From the NCBI GenBank assembly GCA_021397835.1, contig JAJFZO010000747.1:7274501-7338500 (forward strand): a stretch of 64,000 nucleotides of DNA, written 5' to 3'. Of the stretch, positions 12,601 to 25,014 are shown in pieces (position 1 is the first letter of the stretch; each line of letters begins with the position of its first letter). The DNA comes from Moringa oleifera (lineage: Eukaryota; Streptophyta; Magnoliopsida; Brassicales; Moringaceae). The notes beneath the pieces are model-generated. The model was not told the origin of the DNA, made no database searches, and saw only the letters and a list, made by a program, of their open reading frames with translations. The position numbers were made by a program, and so were the translations under genes.

Positions 12601-14811
12601 AAAGGCTTGATAAGGAGCCATGTCTCCTACAATGGAACCACCTGTAAGGCTGTCAGAAAAAAGGGTAAGAACCATACAGATTGGGGTGGAAGTAAATCCT
12701 CAGGTGCTTATGTCCTGCATAAAGGAAGCATTCACATTCACCGACTGCAGCAACTGCATTTCACTCACACAGTAGGAATTAATGTGAACTTTGTTGTTCC
12801 ATTTTTATTCTATGATCAAGTAATTCTTAAACTAAAGACTTCCTACTCCACTTCCTCCAGAACTTAATTAATGCATCCTAGCAACACCTGCTTCCTGGTG
12901 CTGCAATTGTCTGGCTTTTTCTTTCTTCCCAACTTGAGTGCTTCCAGCATGTTATTATCTTTTTGTGTATTCTGAAGACAGCAATTCCTCACCTTGTCAA
13001 GAGAAATGCAGGTCCCAGCTTCATACCCCTTGATGCAACAAATTTGAACCGGTTGAAGATTAGCCACTTAGTGAGAACTGGAATGCCTTGTTCTATTTGC
13101 ATACTGAACTGAGAACATGACAAGCCTGCAGTTAGTTGAATGACACATAACAACGAAATATGATAATATAATCAGTTAAGATTTCCATATCAAGATCACA
13201 TTAAAAATGCCACACCATAGACCAACAAGCAAAAATAACTTACACGAGAAAAACAGTGATCATTCGCCTTTGCAAATCGAGATTCTTGCTTTAGAACCAC
13301 CATACTGTCATGGGAGTTACCACTGCAATACAAGCATTTTACTTAATATCAAAAATCAGTTCAGTGTATTGCTTAAAAGTAAGTATAGGCCTCGATTACC
13401 TGCAAGTCACAGGGAACCCATCAAGATCTCTACTTATAGAGCGGCCATCATCATTTATGGGACGAACATGCTGCAGAGGTCACAGGAATTACTTTTATGT
13501 CAAAGAAACAAAGTATAAGAAAATTACATTTGGAGATAATGCAATAATGCAGTAATCCACACTACTCAGTGTAAGTGCAATTGCTGTGCCGGTACCTCAA
13601 ATTTTATGCTTGTTGTACTACACCATTTAGAGCTTGCTGGCTCACTTAAATCCAACCCAATTGATAATCGAGACAAATTCACACCTCCACTCCCTGAACG
13701 AGAGAAATTTTCAATTGGTGTACCATGGACCCCAATCTCGGGTGAAACCGAATGCTGGGTCAAATAAATACAAGTTAGAATGTGGATCTAACATATGCTA
13801 AAGAAGAAGAGATTAAAACCTAAAAACCACTTCATAAATAAGATTGAATTAATCTTAAAAGTTCCTCTCAAGGTCACCTCACATGCAAAATCAAAGTTTT
13901 CAGTATGTCACAAGAACAAGAGGAGACAACAGCACCAACAGAACATATGCTCATGCACAAGAGACAACAAAAAGATCTACAGTACAAAGCATATGTGGAC
14001 CTGAATGACAAAACACTGTTGGGCAAGCCACTCAGGTCGGGGCCTCCTATAAGCCACCAGAGCATTTGAATCATACAGCCCTTTATCCCAAGATACATCA
14101 AGCTTCTCACTTCCACCAAACAAATTTGGATGTTTAATGCAGAGACTGCAACAAACAAATTGAACCAACTGTTAAACCACTGCAGCAACTGTCCACTTGG
14201 GTTCCACGAAAACTAAGGAAAAGCAATTGAAGTATGCTTTCTTTCTGATCCTTACACTTTTTAGTTTGCAGAAAACAACAAAAGGAAAAAAAAAAAAAGA
14301 CAAATTTCTTGAAGGAATAATTAAGAAGAATAACAACAAGAATTCCAATCACTTTGTCTAGTTATCACGAGTTAAAGTTATCACATGATAGAAATAGAAT
14401 TATGATTAAAGCACTTACCTGCCGATAACTAGTGAAAGAGGACCGCCAGTGTCACTGTCAAAAAGATGTCGAATTTCAGTAAATTTTTTGGGTTCAGGCT
14501 AAAATAAAAGGGAATGATCCGAAGAGTTAGATGGGCGAAAACCTGAAAGAGGGAACCATCAAAGAAGCGCAAAGCTTATGAGTGAAATCAACATTAACAT
14601 CAATCTTGGCTGCCATTACCATAACAAGCCCACATTCATCGTCATCGTTCGGGGCGTCGTCATTATCATTAACAACAGCAACAACCATGTTAGAAAACTA
14701 AAAAAAAAAAAAAAAAAAACCAAAAACTATCATACAGGTATATGCACTATGCCACATACGTATACATATAAACTGACCTTTGCCAGCATGGATGCTCTTC
14801 TGAGCTCCCAT
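9608..14811 (-). CDS. Chloroplast outer-envelope Omp85-family beta-barrel protein, POTRA-less (P39/P36 type)
   Basis: Eleven exons join in frame to 360 residues: 14811-14778, 14609-14543, 14454-14419, 14145-14001, 13754-13596, 13470-13400, 13322-13244, 13108-12993, 12649-12502, 12383-12314 and 9765-9608 (TGA 9610-9608). All introns are GT..AG and every phase matches. The start reads MGAQKSIHAGKAKIDVNVDF, as in the short plant Omp85 proteins. The Omp85 hallmark VRGY is at about residues 260-263 within GGLGTVRGYGEGAVGSGRS; FLDCGTDLGSG and GYGLRFKSPVGHFQVDYA are further barrel strands, and the protein ends VTNLAS. Full OEP80/Toc75 proteins carry POTRA repeats; the length here allows only the barrel, as in Arabidopsis P39 and P36. 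It should sit in the plastid outer envelope; its exact task in membrane-protein insertion is not settled for the family. The last intron (12313-9766) is 2.5 kb. No disabling mutation was seen. Confidence 0.93.
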
Positions 14812-15060
14812 GGCAATATAGTTACATCAAACATGAATCAAGCAAATGGCTGAGACGAAGATTTACATAAAATCAATGTGTTATCATCAGTCTCATGAGA
14901 AGTAGACAAAATAGGAGAAAAAGGGCGTTTTTTGCGTCCAAGGTGGGCTTGCCGGTGCGAATGATGCTGTGCTGCTGGGTGAAGAAAAGAAGTCCCGAGC
15001 TTCGTTATCTCGTTTCCTTCTCCCATCGGGTTTTCCTGCACGTGTAGGCACATGCCTCTT
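14812..15060 (-). promoter_or_regulatory. 5' UTR/promoter-proximal region of the Omp85-family gene
   Basis: This stretch is noticeably less AT-rich than the DNA beyond 15060 and lies directly upstream of the start codon at 14811. It has no long frame continuing into the gene. It is assigned as leader/core promoter by position only; no TATA box is asserted. Confidence 0.35.
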
Positions 15061-15940
15061 CACTCCGTTACTTTTTTGCCCTTTCTTTTTCTCTACAATT
15101 GTTGTTATTATTTACCTTTTAAAAAATTTTATTATTTATTAACTGAAATTCAGAAGAAATCAAAGAACTCTGACTAAAAATTAGAAGACATTCTTAAAAA
15201 TAAAAATATTTCATCTACATGAAAATAAAAATATTTAAAATATAAATTTAAAATAAAATAGTTAAACTAACATTTATAGTTCAAGATATGATAAAACTAA
15301 TTCCCAAAAGTAAAATTGATAAACACCTAACATGAAGATAGATGCCTTCAAAATTCCCCACTATATTAAGAAACTTTCTTTTTAACATATCTTAGGTACC
15401 GGGAATGCAAATTATGCTTTTGTCATTTTATAAGATTATAAATAAAGAATAAGAATGTATATTCTTTTTTTTATTCATAAATTTTGAAAGCTTTTTGGAA
15501 TCAAATTATACTTTTTCATTCATCAAACCTATCTTTTTAATTAAATTGCAGATTTTCTTTTTATCTCATACATTTTTCAGATTCTAACGTTTATGTATTA
15601 AATTTTAAAATTTTGATTTGAAGTAATTAACGATGTCTTTTTTTAATAGAATGGACAAAGTTTCAAGTTAGTTAAATTGAGGCATTATCTATGCTTTGAT
15701 TTCTATTTTCTTGTATTTGATTTTGGTTGTGTTTAGTGCTTGATTAAAATTCTTGAAGTTGATATGTTAAGATATTATAATAATTGTCTATCTTAACCAT
15801 CCATGTTGATGATGAATTTTAATTACACCTATCAATTGTTTATTTCAAAGTTAATTATCAATAATTAATTTATTAATTATTATTTAGCATATTTTTAATC
15901 TTATTTTTTAATTATTTGTATTAGTTGAAGGTCAATGGAT
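15061..15940. other. AT-rich intergenic DNA, nothing recognised
   Basis: Very AT-rich sequence with no frame of note, no terminal inverted repeats and no transposon coding motif found by eye. It is probably old repeat sequence. Confidence 0.4.
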
Positions 15941-16690
15941 GAGCTATTAATATATTGACAATTGATAGTTGACAATCATTAAGTGAGCTTGAAATTATAA
16001 GTAAATAGATTGTTTATCTATTATCAATCACTCATCTTTCGATTATTTATATATCTATTGTTTATTTTGGCTTATACAGCAGTCATTCATACTAGCTGCA
16101 GTTTATTAACTATTCATTTATCAATGTTTATTTTAAGGTCATATCTCAATCATCAATATTAATTATTTACAAGTAATTAATAAGTAGTTGATATAGGTCA
16201 TTAATATGACAATATAATATAAGAATAAAGCTAATATAGTCAATTATATTAATTTAGATAAGGGCATAACATCTCAAAAAAAAAAGATATGCGCATACAT
16301 TAACTTGCCAATAGATGAACGATATACTAATTTATTGATCACTTATTTTAAGTGCACAAATCAACCATTTACATTGACAATTTATTCTAAACCCTTAATT
16401 TACCATTTATATCATCTACATCATTGACCTATATTAATCATTTATTAACCATTGTTTATATTGATAATTTATGAATCAATAGTTAATATATTAGCAATTC
16501 ATTTATCGATCATTCATTTATTGTCCATTCATTTGTTAATAACTCATATATCAATTGTTCATCTATCAATTATTTAAATATCAATCATTCATATGTGGAT
16601 TATTTTATTAATCACTTATATTAATGTCATATATCAACCTCTAACATTCATCTCAATTGCATATCTCAACAATCGATATATATTAAGTTA
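15941..16690. repeat. Degenerate AT-rich tandem repeat of an 'atcaatcattcattta' type unit
   Basis: The words tcaatcattcat, ttatcaatt, ttatcgatcattcattta and atattaatca recur every 15-30 bases through this block. Copies are strongly diverged and the period is not constant, so it is an old short-period array or a set of subterminal repeats of a lost transposon. Confidence 0.5.
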
Positions 16691-16699
16691 TCAAGTTCT

Positions 16700-17700
16700 T
16701 CACTTGTTGGCCTCCTTCCATCATTGGCAAGGTTTGAATGTCAGATGGAAGAAAATTCTCTTACAAGAATCGTTGTATCTATTACTTCTTGTTCTTTAGC
16801 AATAGTGGGCTATCTTGTAACGAACTAAAGTTTGCAAAGCTTAAGACTTTGGTGGTCATAAGGTTTTGTGTTCCCTTTAGAACCTTAGCTACAAGAGTTG
16901 CTACTCTACTAGAGTTAATAAGAAAGGCCCTTTAAAAGGCTCATCTCGACTTTAACAATAGCAGCTTCATATTTTCTTTTATTAGTCCATATTTGCATTT
17001 GTGGAAAAACATGTAAGGCATAATAAGAGATTACAACAAAAGAATATAAGATAAATTATATTTTAATTGAAGAAAAGACATAAGCCTGAGGCTCTTAAAA
17101 GCTCAATGCTTAGGGGAGCCTCAGTTTCAATAGGGTCTTCATATAGCTATTGGTTAGATGAAAAGGTGATGGCTCGATGGCTTGAAATATACAGGTATAA
17201 AGAAGGGAGGTAGCTGGGTTTCGAATGGCTGTAGGGGTAGTAGCCTGAAAAGGTTCATTGAGGTTATAAAGTTGCTCCTTTGTCAATGTGTAAGATTTTA
17301 CCACTTTCTTGATCTAGGATAAGATGAAATAATTGGAGATTGGAGTGCCAATATAGAATCTTAAAGGACCATATGGACATCTACTAAACCAATAAAGCTA
17401 TCCTTCCATTTACCCACGGATTTGGGAAGCCTTAGACCTAACAAATAAGGTTTCTTGATGCTAAAATACCAGTAACTATATGGGGCACCTAATGGAGTAT
17501 CTTGTTTCTTAAGCTCACAAAATTCGGTGAAAATTAGGGGTGATAATATAGGAGTTTCGCCTTTAAGCATTTTGCTACAAAACCTACCAAAATTCTTTAA
17601 GAGTTTGGTACTAATTAGTACTTGATTAGTGGGAAAATTAATGAAAGCAAAAGAAAATAAAGGATGTGATGGAGTATGTTGACTGGAATCCATTTTTGTA
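16700..17700 (-). mobile_element. Gypsy gag relic with 'putative gypsy-type transposon' domain
   Basis: Minus-strand frames at 17361-17693 and 17110-17304 carry wording of the plant Transposase_28/gypsy-type domain: YWYFSIKKPYLLGL, then LPKSVGKWKDSF. Family members have a W-Y-x-F segment followed by LP-x-S-x-x-x-WK-x-x-F-F at this place. The frame breaks before and after, and no pol gene adjoins it, so it is an isolated gag fragment. Confidence 0.6.
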
Positions 17701-18480
17701 CTTGATTTAAAATAGCCATTAAATAGAGCAATTACAAGGAGATATCAATTTAGAACCAAATTGCAAACCCAACAAAAGCAAACTAGCCATTAAGACCTAA
17801 TACCGTGACTTATTTTTGAACCATCACTAGTACGTGGCAGCAGTTAAGGCATTTCCAAACCAGATACATGGTAGTAGCTGAGATGTCTGTGTTATGGGGA
17901 CATGGTAGAGACATTGAAGATATGTCATTGATAATCTAATTGGGTTTGTACTTGCTTTCGAATGCTACGAGCGACAAGCCAGTCACCCAAGCGATAGCAG
18001 ATGCAAGCACCCATGACTTAGCAGCCCATTAGGTTTGGCCGTGCTTTCCAAACCCATAATGTGGCAATAGTTAAGGCATCCATGTCGTAGGTATGTGATA
18101 ATACTATGAGAATAACCATGATTGTGATGTGTTCACTTAACGACCTACCACATGATAAGTACAGATACAAAATTAGGCAACTTAACATCTGCACCGACAC
18201 ACTTGAAATTTGGCACCTAAAAGACCCAACATGCAATATCATTCTTCAAAAGCGATGCATTATGAAGATATATCAAAATCAACTCATAATTCTTATACAA
18301 TGGATCAAATAAGCAACAACAAAGAAGATCAATAATGACATTCACACATAAGGAAGTATTGCAACAACAAATTGAAAAAGAATTGTATTTAAAAGGACAT
18401 CAAATTGCAATAATGAAAAAAGTAACTCAAAAGCAATTGATGAGTACCTTAAAGAACCATACTAGGCAAGTGTCTATCTA
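17701..18480. other. Intergenic stretch, nothing recognised
   Basis: No coding motif or repeat boundary was found. Short frames on both strands (for example 18018-18242 and 18106-18312) overlap each other and show no family wording. Confidence 0.4.
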
Positions 18481-19270
18481 ATTCCAATTATTTTAGCTTA
18501 GGTTTCTAGGGTTGTTTGCTATTATATGCCTCAAGTCACTATAAATAAAGGGTCTATTTTCATTCACAATTGACTGAACACATTTACATACACTTAGAAA
18601 CACTAATTTACTCATTGTCAGCAATACCTAGAGAGGAAGGAAGCGAGTTCTACTAGGTTTCTCATCTTTTGTAAGCTTTTCTAAAATCACTCAATTCCAT
18701 ATTAAGTTTAGGATTGTCTACATGTTTGCCTTCAATAAAGTACAAATCAATTATTAACATTACTTGTCTTAATTTATGCAATTTATTGCTTCTGAATTAT
18801 TTACCATAATTATAATTGTAATTATTTCGAATTTAGATGTTCTTTATTTGATAAATATCGATGAATTTGAAAGGAAAGGGATGAAATGACTGTAAAGTTC
18901 CTTTCTTCTCGAGAATTGTTTTAGAGCATCACGGATGAAACAATTGTAAAGTTCTTGTATTCCCTTTAATATACCTTTTTTTATATATAAAAAGTAATGG
19001 TTTTAGTTTTATTTAAACATTATGCTTAGTGTTAAATCCAAAAAATAATAATTTAATCGATACCAATTATGGAAGTTATGAGAATGCTAATCCTTTTTTG
19101 TATATAACCAACTCTTAAACTCGCTTTTCTTTGGAAAGTAAAATGATTAATTTGTCTATTTCTTTGAAAAATAAAATTTGATGGTCGATCATGCCTAAAA
19201 GGATTTGTGATGATTCGTAATCATTACATTGAGGATTTTTTTCGATCGAAACTCTAGTCATGACATAAGG
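18481..19270 (+). repeat. LTR/leader-like block, copy 1
   Basis: The block contains a promoter-like ctataaata at about 18540, then a T-rich leader, and a distinctive pair of phrases ending in ...aatgactgtaaagttccttt and ...aacaattgtaaagttcttgt (18880-18960). It closes with a segment reading tttcgatcgaaactctagtcatga. A related block with the same order of phrases lies at 27340-28850 on the same strand. It precedes the plus-strand gypsy integrase relic. Confidence 0.5.
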
Positions 19271-20380
19271 TATGCTGATCAATAGTATACCCTATTAAGA
19301 TGTGTAGACGAAGTTGAAGCCCAAAATATTATGAGAATGATCTATGAAGGGACATGTGGCATCCACACTAATGGAATAATGAAGGTCAGACAAGTTATGA
19401 GGGCAGGGTATCTTTCGCTAACATGAGAGAGATTGCATACAATACGAATGTAAATTCGAAAAGTGCCAAATATATGGTGATAAAATACATGCTCTCCCTT
19501 CTCATTTGCATATGATGAATTCTTCATAGCCATTCTCGATGTGAAGATGTGATGTGATAGGGTAATTTCTCCAAAAATATCCAATGGCCATCGCTTCATA
19601 TTGATTTTTATTAATTATTTTACAAAATATTTTGAAGTTTCATGTGATAAAAGTTTTGGTCAATCAATTTCTTAAGAGGAAATCATTTGCTGTTATGATC
19701 TACCACAGGGAATTATCTTCGATAATACTTTCAAATTAAATAATAGATCAATGAAGGAGATATGCGTCAAATTCAAAATTAAGCATCATAATTCAACCAC
19801 ATATCGATCCAAGATGAATTGACCAATGGAAGCATCGAATAAGAATATCAAAAAGATTACGTAAAAAATAATAGTGACATGCAAAAATTGACATAAAACG
19901 CTTCGTTTAACATTACATGCTTACAGACATTTGTTTGAACTTCGATAGAGGCAATTTTATACTGCCTCGTATATGGAACAGAAGCAGTATTACTAATTGT
20001 AGCTGAAATCCCATCATTAGGGATATTAACAAAGTAAATTAGAATAAGCAAAATGGGCCAAAACACAAGATGAGTAGCTAAATTTGATAGAAGAAAATGG
20101 TTGAAATCCTTTTTCATGGGCAACTATACCAAAAATGCATGAAGAATGCATACAATAAAGAGGCTTATCCCAAGATATTTAAGGAAGGAGATTTGATATT
20201 ACAAAGAATATCAAAAAATGTCTCCAACCCTTGAGGAAAATGGGTGTTATACTAGGAAGGTTCTTATGTACTGAAAAAGACATTCTCTAATAGGGCATTA
20301 ATCTTGATAGAAATAGATGGGTGAGACATTCTAAACCTATTGTCAAGAAATATTACAAGTGAAAAAGAGAAATGTAAAAG
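19271..20380 (+). mobile_element. Plus-strand Ty3/gypsy integrase relic
   Basis: Conceptual translation across frameshifts gives the usual run of an integrase. The first part resembles the zinc-binding linker (M-I-H-E-G-T-C-G-I-H near 19340). Then comes PFSMWGCDVIGPI-like wording with an IDYFTKW-like core near 19530-19610, and a GIIFDN-like second catalytic block near 19710. Further on is a C-terminal G-K-W-V-L-Y-x-x-G-S-Y-V-L-K segment near 20230. Stops break every frame. Short open frames on the minus strand here are shadows. Confidence 0.7.
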
Positions 20381-20510
20381 GAAAAACAAAAGAAAAAGAG
20401 AAAAGGAAGAAAAATTGGAAAGAGAAGAAATGAAAAAAATAAAAAGAAAAAAATGAAAAAAAGAGAGAAGAAAAAAAAAAGGTCAAATATAATTGAAAAA
20501 CAAGGAAAAG
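20381..20510 (+). repeat. Purine-rich (A/G) tract after the integrase relic
   Basis: About 130 bases consist almost entirely of A and G on the plus strand. Its place just 3' of the integrase relic suits an expanded polypurine-tract region of the same element, but it may be simple low-complexity drift. Confidence 0.4.
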
Positions 20511-20739
20511 TGGCTTAATACATCATAATATGGGGTAAAAATGAAAAATGATAGCATTAAACTTTGATGAAGATAAAAAAAAAAAAAAAAGATGTCTTTA
20601 TCAAATCAAGGGGAATCCCGAGGACATTAAGATGTTCATTGTAAGGGATATATGGGCATCGAGTGAATGCTTCATTCCCAAGGGAAATAATCAAGAAAAA
20701 AATGGCTAGGTATTAATTCAACATATTTAACCTTTTATG

Positions 20740-23165
20740 ATGTACTTAAAAAAATTAGTTTTCGCAATGAAAAAAATTTATTGCTAAACTAACAAAAAAC
20801 TATTGATAAAAAATTATAATTAAAATGGTTGTTAAGGAAGAAATTAGGCAATCAAATTTTATATTTGTTGCTATTTAGTAATCGATTTCAATCAGTTGCT
20901 AAAATAACAATTAATACCAATCGGTCGCTAAAATAGCGACTGATTCAGATCGATCGCTAATCTAACTACAAAAACGTAATTTGTTGCTAAACTTTGATTA
21001 AAATCTATCGTTAAAATAACGTAATTTTAAAAAGATAATATTAATTTTTATACTATAGAATAAATGAAAAAAATGAAATTATATAAAATCTATAAAAAAA
21101 ATATAATAAATACAATATTGTCTTCTATTTTTATCAAATACAATGTTCATAGAGGAAATTACATCTAACTATTAAATGGTGCTAGAGGTGCATTGTTCAA
21201 AAGGAAAGCCTTCATTTTGTGAATACGCTTATTTATGTCAACATTTGTTTATAAACACTCATGCAACTCGATCTCAAAGAGTAAGCCATCATGCTCTTTC
21301 GCCCTACGCGCCTCGTCTAATTGCTCCTCTTGAGTCCTATGCTCATCCTCCATATGCTCCTCTATAAACTTACGCTCTAGCTTTATGTGCTCTTCCAAAA
21401 CTTTCATATAAAAGAGCATATATTGCATGGTTATGTCCTCAATAGAGCATCTACTGCTATAGTTATCGCCTGAATACTATGATGGAGCTTGGTACTTAAG
21501 CCCGTACACTCGACATTTTTTCTTTTTATCTATTCGAAGCGTTCCTATAATGAATCAAGCATTTCGTTAACTTAATCGTTAGTTAAACTAAATAGTGCAG
21601 TAAAAAATAACATAATTAGAGTTATTTATTAAATATTAAAAATAACAAATTTATATTTACTTTTTTTGGAATGCTCATCTATGAACTCTTTGGGTTAGAC
21701 TTCTTAGTGTGAGTCTGTTTGAAAAGCTCTATTGTTGTAGGTTCATGACCCCACTTTTGCGTCTAAAAAAAATAACATACTTAATAAATAATCATATCAT
21801 TTTTATTTATATTTATGTAGGTAACTTAAATATAGTATATATCAAGTGTCAACAATAGTTTTGTAGGAAATATGAATTGGCACTATGTTGAAAAAGACCT
21901 ATTAGTATACCTGTTTCGCTCTGTTGATTGCGAGACATGGTCTCACACTTTTGTTTTTACTTTGGTGGGTTCCATTCTATCTACCACTATTTTCATACAG
22001 TATCAGGAACAAATTGAGGCTTATATCTTATCTTATAAATTAAAAACTAATTATAACTAACATTTAATTATATTTATATTAACAATTAACATCTAACTAA
22101 TTTAATTTTTATAAAAATCTAATTAAATTATTTATCTCAAATTGTAATCTAATTAAACAATTTATCTTCAATTACAATCTAATTAAACTATTATTTAACT
22201 AATCTAACGTTTACTAAATTTATTAACAAATAAAATTAACTATAAAATTTAATCAAAATTTAACTTATTTAATTTTCATAAAAATTTAATTAAATTATTT
22301 ATTTTAAATTATAATTTAATTAAATTGTTATTTAACTAATTTAGTATAAACTCAATTTATTAACAAATAAAATTAACAATTATAAAATTTAAATAACATC
22401 TAACTAATTGAATTTTCACAAATATCTAATTAAATTATTTAATTTTAACTTACAACTTAATTGAACTATTATCTAATTAATGTAATCATAAACTAAATTT
22501 ATAAACAATTAAACTAACAACTACAAAATTTAATTAACATCTAACTAATTTCTATAATTGCTAAATCTAAGCATAATGCTTGTACATAAGATCTCCTAAC
22601 CATCAATAACATTGACCAAAATTTTTACAATTGCTTGTACAAATAATCAAGTAAAGAGGGTAGCCTCATGGAGAGAATGAGGAAATGGTCGTTCATAGTG
22701 AAGAAAACAACAGAGATAAGCTAGATATAGAGAGAGTTATGAAGACAAAGAGTTGTAGAGAAATTGAATTGTAAGAGAAATGGGGGGATAAGGAGTGGTG
22801 CTCGTGCATTAGGGAAAAACTGATGCTTTGGCCCTAATTTTAGAAAACCTAGCGATGGTCACTAATTGTTATCGTTAGCCGTGGAAGCCAGCGAAGGCTC
22901 CTTTCTAGTAGCCTTAATGACCAACATGTCATCAGTCATTGGGCTACCTTAGTTGCTTAACGATTGAGCCTTGACGATCTCTGGTAACTTGCCTAGCAAG
23001 TGACACTGATTCAGTTAATAGCTTGTCACTAAATTAACCAAAAAAATAATATAAATTAATTAAAAATAATTTTAGCAATGAAATTTATATATGTTATTAA
23101 ATTTTGTTGTTAATTTGTCATTAATTTGTCATTATATTAAAATTTTTATTTTGTAATAAATTCGT
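20740..23165 (-). mobile_element. CACTA (En/Spm) transposon relic with Transposase_24 remnant, copy A
   Basis: Both margins carry subterminal repeats typical of plant CACTA elements: many copies of tcgctaaa/ttagcga-like words at 20760-21020 and gtcattaa/ttgttaa-like words at 22850-23165. The ends look like eroded cactacaaaa termini. Inside, the minus strand reads KWGHEPTTIELFKQTHTKK at about 21690-21762, the signature of the plant Transposase_24 (TNPA-like) domain, with a stop soon after. An N-terminal part of the same domain is recognisable at about 21870-22050. No TNP2-like transposase is present, so this is an internally deleted, non-autonomous copy. The middle (22060-22600) is AT-rich filler. 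Confidence 0.65.
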
Positions 23166-23179
23166 CATTACATATCATC

Positions 23180-24050
23180 TTTTAGCCCTTTGAACTCAAA
23201 CAACTTATTAAGTTCAGCAACAACGAAGATGTGGGCCTTTTATAGATCGGTGACATGGCATTTATAATCCAAAGAAGCCTGTACCTCTAGTCTCTTTATC
23301 TTTTTATAAAAAGTTTCTAAGGATTTATCTTTCAATTAAGACTTCCAACTCCAAGATATTTCATCACAAGAATCAAGCTTTATTTGGAGTTTAATGGTAG
23401 TATTGATGGCTTCAGTCACGATCTTTTTACTATCCTTCAAGAATTCTCCTCATGCTTGAGGAAGGCTTTAGAAGAATTCACCCACTTTTCTACCATCTTA
23501 GTCAACTTTTGCACACCCCACAAAAAAGATACTATAAAAAGAAAAAGAAAAAAAGGAATAAGGGAAGGCAAAAGAAAACTCCCTATCTCAAGCAGCATGG
23601 CCAAGCAATCTTTCAAGAGATTATTATTGTCCATCTTCTCTTTCAACATGGCAATAACTTTTGATAAAGACTATGCCATGCTGTGCTCCCTTACCAACTT
23701 CACTCCAACATTGATCTCAATAATTTGAAGATCATATTTTTTGCATCCAATAAGCATTATCCTTAGGTTGGGTAGGCGTTAGCCCTTCCATAGTCTTTTC
23801 CTTCTCAGAGGCTTTAACCTTCCCTTTTTGGCCTTTAACCTTTTTTGGTGGCATGACTAACCGATGGATTAACTACAGCCTTCTTCTTGGGCATTATGGA
23901 CACTGGCACTACCGCCACAAAGGTTACTAATTAAGTATTGCCAGAGCTGGGTTTCGACAAGTTAACCCCAATAGTAATGGATCTTTGATGCCTCGAAGAT
24001 CTTGCTTACTATAGAAGATGATAGCTTTCCTCTGGGCCCATTACTCCAAT
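23180..24050 (-). mobile_element. Possible retroelement gag-linker relic
   Basis: The minus strand reads a basic linker starting MPKKKAVVNPSVS near 23895, then a lysine-rich segment and a coiled-coil-like region broken by stops (frame 23437-23649 is part of it). This composition is usual for the linker and coil half of plant gypsy gag proteins, but there is no diagnostic motif. Confidence 0.35.
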
Positions 24051-25010
24051 ATCTGCATTCATGAATGGTTAACCCATAAATCAAACAAAACCAAAAATAA
24101 GTGATAAAGGTTAGTCGTGATAACTTTCATCCATATCAAACTTATCCTATACATCCCTTCGATAAAACCTATGCTTTAAACATTCTCCCTAAAATAAACA
24201 CAAAACAAGGTGGAGATCAAAAATTATAAGCAGAAATCATTAATGTCTTCAGGCTCAATGAGGACTCATTAATCAATTGTAACCTCTCCTTCAAGAGAGC
24301 AAGAGTAAAATAAACAACATTCCCAAAAAAGGAAAACATTTGCAATAGTAAATTAGGGCAAAAAAGGCCTTAGGAAGGCACAAGAAAAGGTAACGTAGCG
24401 CTTCATGTCGAGGATCCTTGCTAGCATTTTACCTTTTTTACTTTTTCCACAAAATTCTTAAGAGAACCTCGGGTGCCTACCTTATCCTTGTAAATCTTAC
24501 ATTTACCCTTAGCCCTCACGTTGATCTTAACCAAAGTGAAATAGGTTTTAGTTTTAACACAATGGTTAGAGTTAATCATGCTTAGAGTGTAACTAGAGAT
24601 TCAGGTCTGCCTCTAAGGTCAAATAGTGAGGACATTTATCAATTATCAAAATACTTTTGAGATTAACTAACATTAGAAATATTATAATTTTAGCCAAGGT
24701 TGATTTATACTTGGAGATGGGCTGTAGAGTTCAATTTTGAGTTTAACTTGCATTAGGAGTATTAGCTTTAAGTTTAGGTAGCACTTAAAACATCAAGTAT
24801 GAGTTTAGCCAAGTTGAATGACATCTAAGGTTAAGTTTTCGAGTTCAATTCAAATAGCTCGAGTTTAGTTTATCCTTAAATGTCAATTTTGAGTTAAGTT
24901 TAGATATAAGTTAAATTTAACTCAAAATGAGAAAATATTTAGTTTAGGTGAAAGCTGAGGGATCTAGCAAATCAATTGTTGAGGTAGGAGGCTTTTTTTG
25001 GGGTCACTTG
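24051..25010. other. Repeat-rich stretch without coding capacity
   Basis: From about 24640 to 24960 the phrase gagttta/agtttag recurs every 20-40 bases, suggesting an old short-period repeat. The rest shows no recognisable coding sequence. Confidence 0.3.
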
Positions 25011-25014
25011 AGGC

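Noticed and set aside
14455..14498. Alternative longer form of Omp85 exon 3 (acceptor at 14498)
   Set aside because: It puts exon 3 out of phase with exon 2, whereas the acceptor at 14454 restores the frame and has a strong pyrimidine tract.
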